A stretch of DNA of 5,903 nt from Ruminococcus flavefaciens (GTDB lineage Bacteria; Bacillota; Clostridia; Oscillospirales; Ruminococcaceae). Shown piece by piece: positions 5,557-5,903 of this stretch; within the stretch, counting starts at the first letter, position 1, and every line of letters begins with the position of its first letter. The position numbers were made by a program, and so were the translations under genes. The stretch lies in assembly GCA_902792495.1 (NCBI GenBank), contig CADBAC010000173.1, forward strand, positions 1 through 5,903, read 5' to 3'. The notes beneath the pieces are model-generated. The model saw only the letters and a list, made by a program, of their open reading frames with translations. It was not told the DNA's origin and did no database searches.

Positions 5557-5903
5557 TTACAGAATGTTGACGGCAAAATACACCGCAGCGGTGACAATGG
5601 CAATGCTGATCAGTGTACCGAGGGTGCAGGTAGCTACTGCGAATCTGTCGAAAACGTAGCCTTTCTTATTGAGATACACCCTGTATTTCCTGTTCTTTTT
5701 GTAAAGGTTTTTTTCGAGAATGCCTTCCTCGGGGAACACATTCGGGTATTCGCTGCCGTCGATGGTGTAGAAAGCGACTTTGAATTTGCCGTTTGGTTTA
5801 GTGTCTATGCGTGAAAACTCAGCTTCAGCTTTACGTGAAGTGATAAGTTTTATGAAAAAGAAGAAGAACAGCAGTATCATTGCAGCCAGAATAAGCCCGA
5901 TAA
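5557..5903 (-). CDS. Hypothetical two-TM membrane protein, 5' end cut by the window edge
   Basis: I do not recognise this gene with confidence. The visible part has an N-terminal membrane segment (IGLILAAMILLFFFFFIKLI), a basic and polar central domain of about 65 residues that looks beta-rich (KFKVAFYTIDGSEY, KYRVYLNKKGYVF), and a C-terminal membrane segment (TLGTLISIAIVTAAVYFAV). The ATG at 5880 is a poor start: it has no ribosome binding site and falls in the middle of the first hydrophobic segment, while the frame stays open to the window edge. The gene therefore most likely begins beyond 5903. Two helices around a small soluble domain recall DUF3592-type proteins, but the match is only architectural. 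It is the first visible gene of the operon, 14 nt before the ArsR start. Confidence 0.7.
   Translation of the reverse strand, partial: IGLILAAMILLFFFFFIKLITSRKAEAEFSRIDTKPNGKFKVAFYTIDGSEYPNVFPEEGILEKNLYKKNRKYRVYLNKKGYVFDRFAVATCTLGTLISIAIVTAAVYFAVNIL

Overview
The window looks like a chromosomal segment from a Gram-positive Firmicute, most likely a gut or rumen clostridium of the Ruminococcus kind. This rests on strong AGGAG-type ribosome binding sites, textbook TTGA-17-TATAAT promoters with extended -10 elements, short leaders, compact intergenic regions with strong hairpin terminators, and the flavour of the proteins (clostridial AGCS symporter, long CDF transporter, DUF3810 protein). The genus is an inference from general resemblance, not from a search. 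There is no phage, plasmid, IS or CRISPR signature.

Layout from left to right: (1) 1-272 has no convincing protein gene. It holds a long nested inverted repeat (99-200) with a possible plus-strand promoter before it and a bidirectional terminator hairpin after it (213-253), so it may encode a small structured RNA of about 175 nt. (2) 273-1697, minus strand: a sodium:alanine/glycine symporter of the AGCS family, with its own strong promoter at 1730-1758. (3) 1910-3016, minus strand: a cation diffusion facilitator with an ND-DD metal site (suggesting Mn2+) and what looks like a second, duplicated C-terminal domain; its terminator is at 1849-1874. (4) 3175-4284, plus strand: a DUF3810 membrane protein with an HEYAH zinc-peptidase-like motif, divergent from the CDF gene. 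The two start from back-to-back promoters that share an identical 11-base extended -10 sequence. (5) A bidirectional terminator (4290-4319) separates it from a converging minus-strand operon at the right edge: a two-TM hypothetical protein (cut by the window edge), an ArsR/SmtB-family metal sensor and an Amidohydrolase_2-type hydrolase. These three are packed tightly (14 nt and 2 nt gaps).

How they fit together: metal handling is the only theme that joins several genes. The ArsR protein keeps a full SmtB-type alpha5 metal site and a CadC-like CxC motif, yet no exporter sits directly next to it in its operon. The CDF exporter about 2.2 kb away is the nearest candidate target, and its promoter contains a small perfect palindrome, though not a recognisable SmtB-type operator. 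The AGCS symporter appears to be a separate nutrient-uptake unit. Most of the window is ordinary housekeeping or accessory metabolism. The parts most worth a second look are the structured element at the left end, the CDF with a doubled C-terminal domain, and the exporter-less metalloregulator operon.
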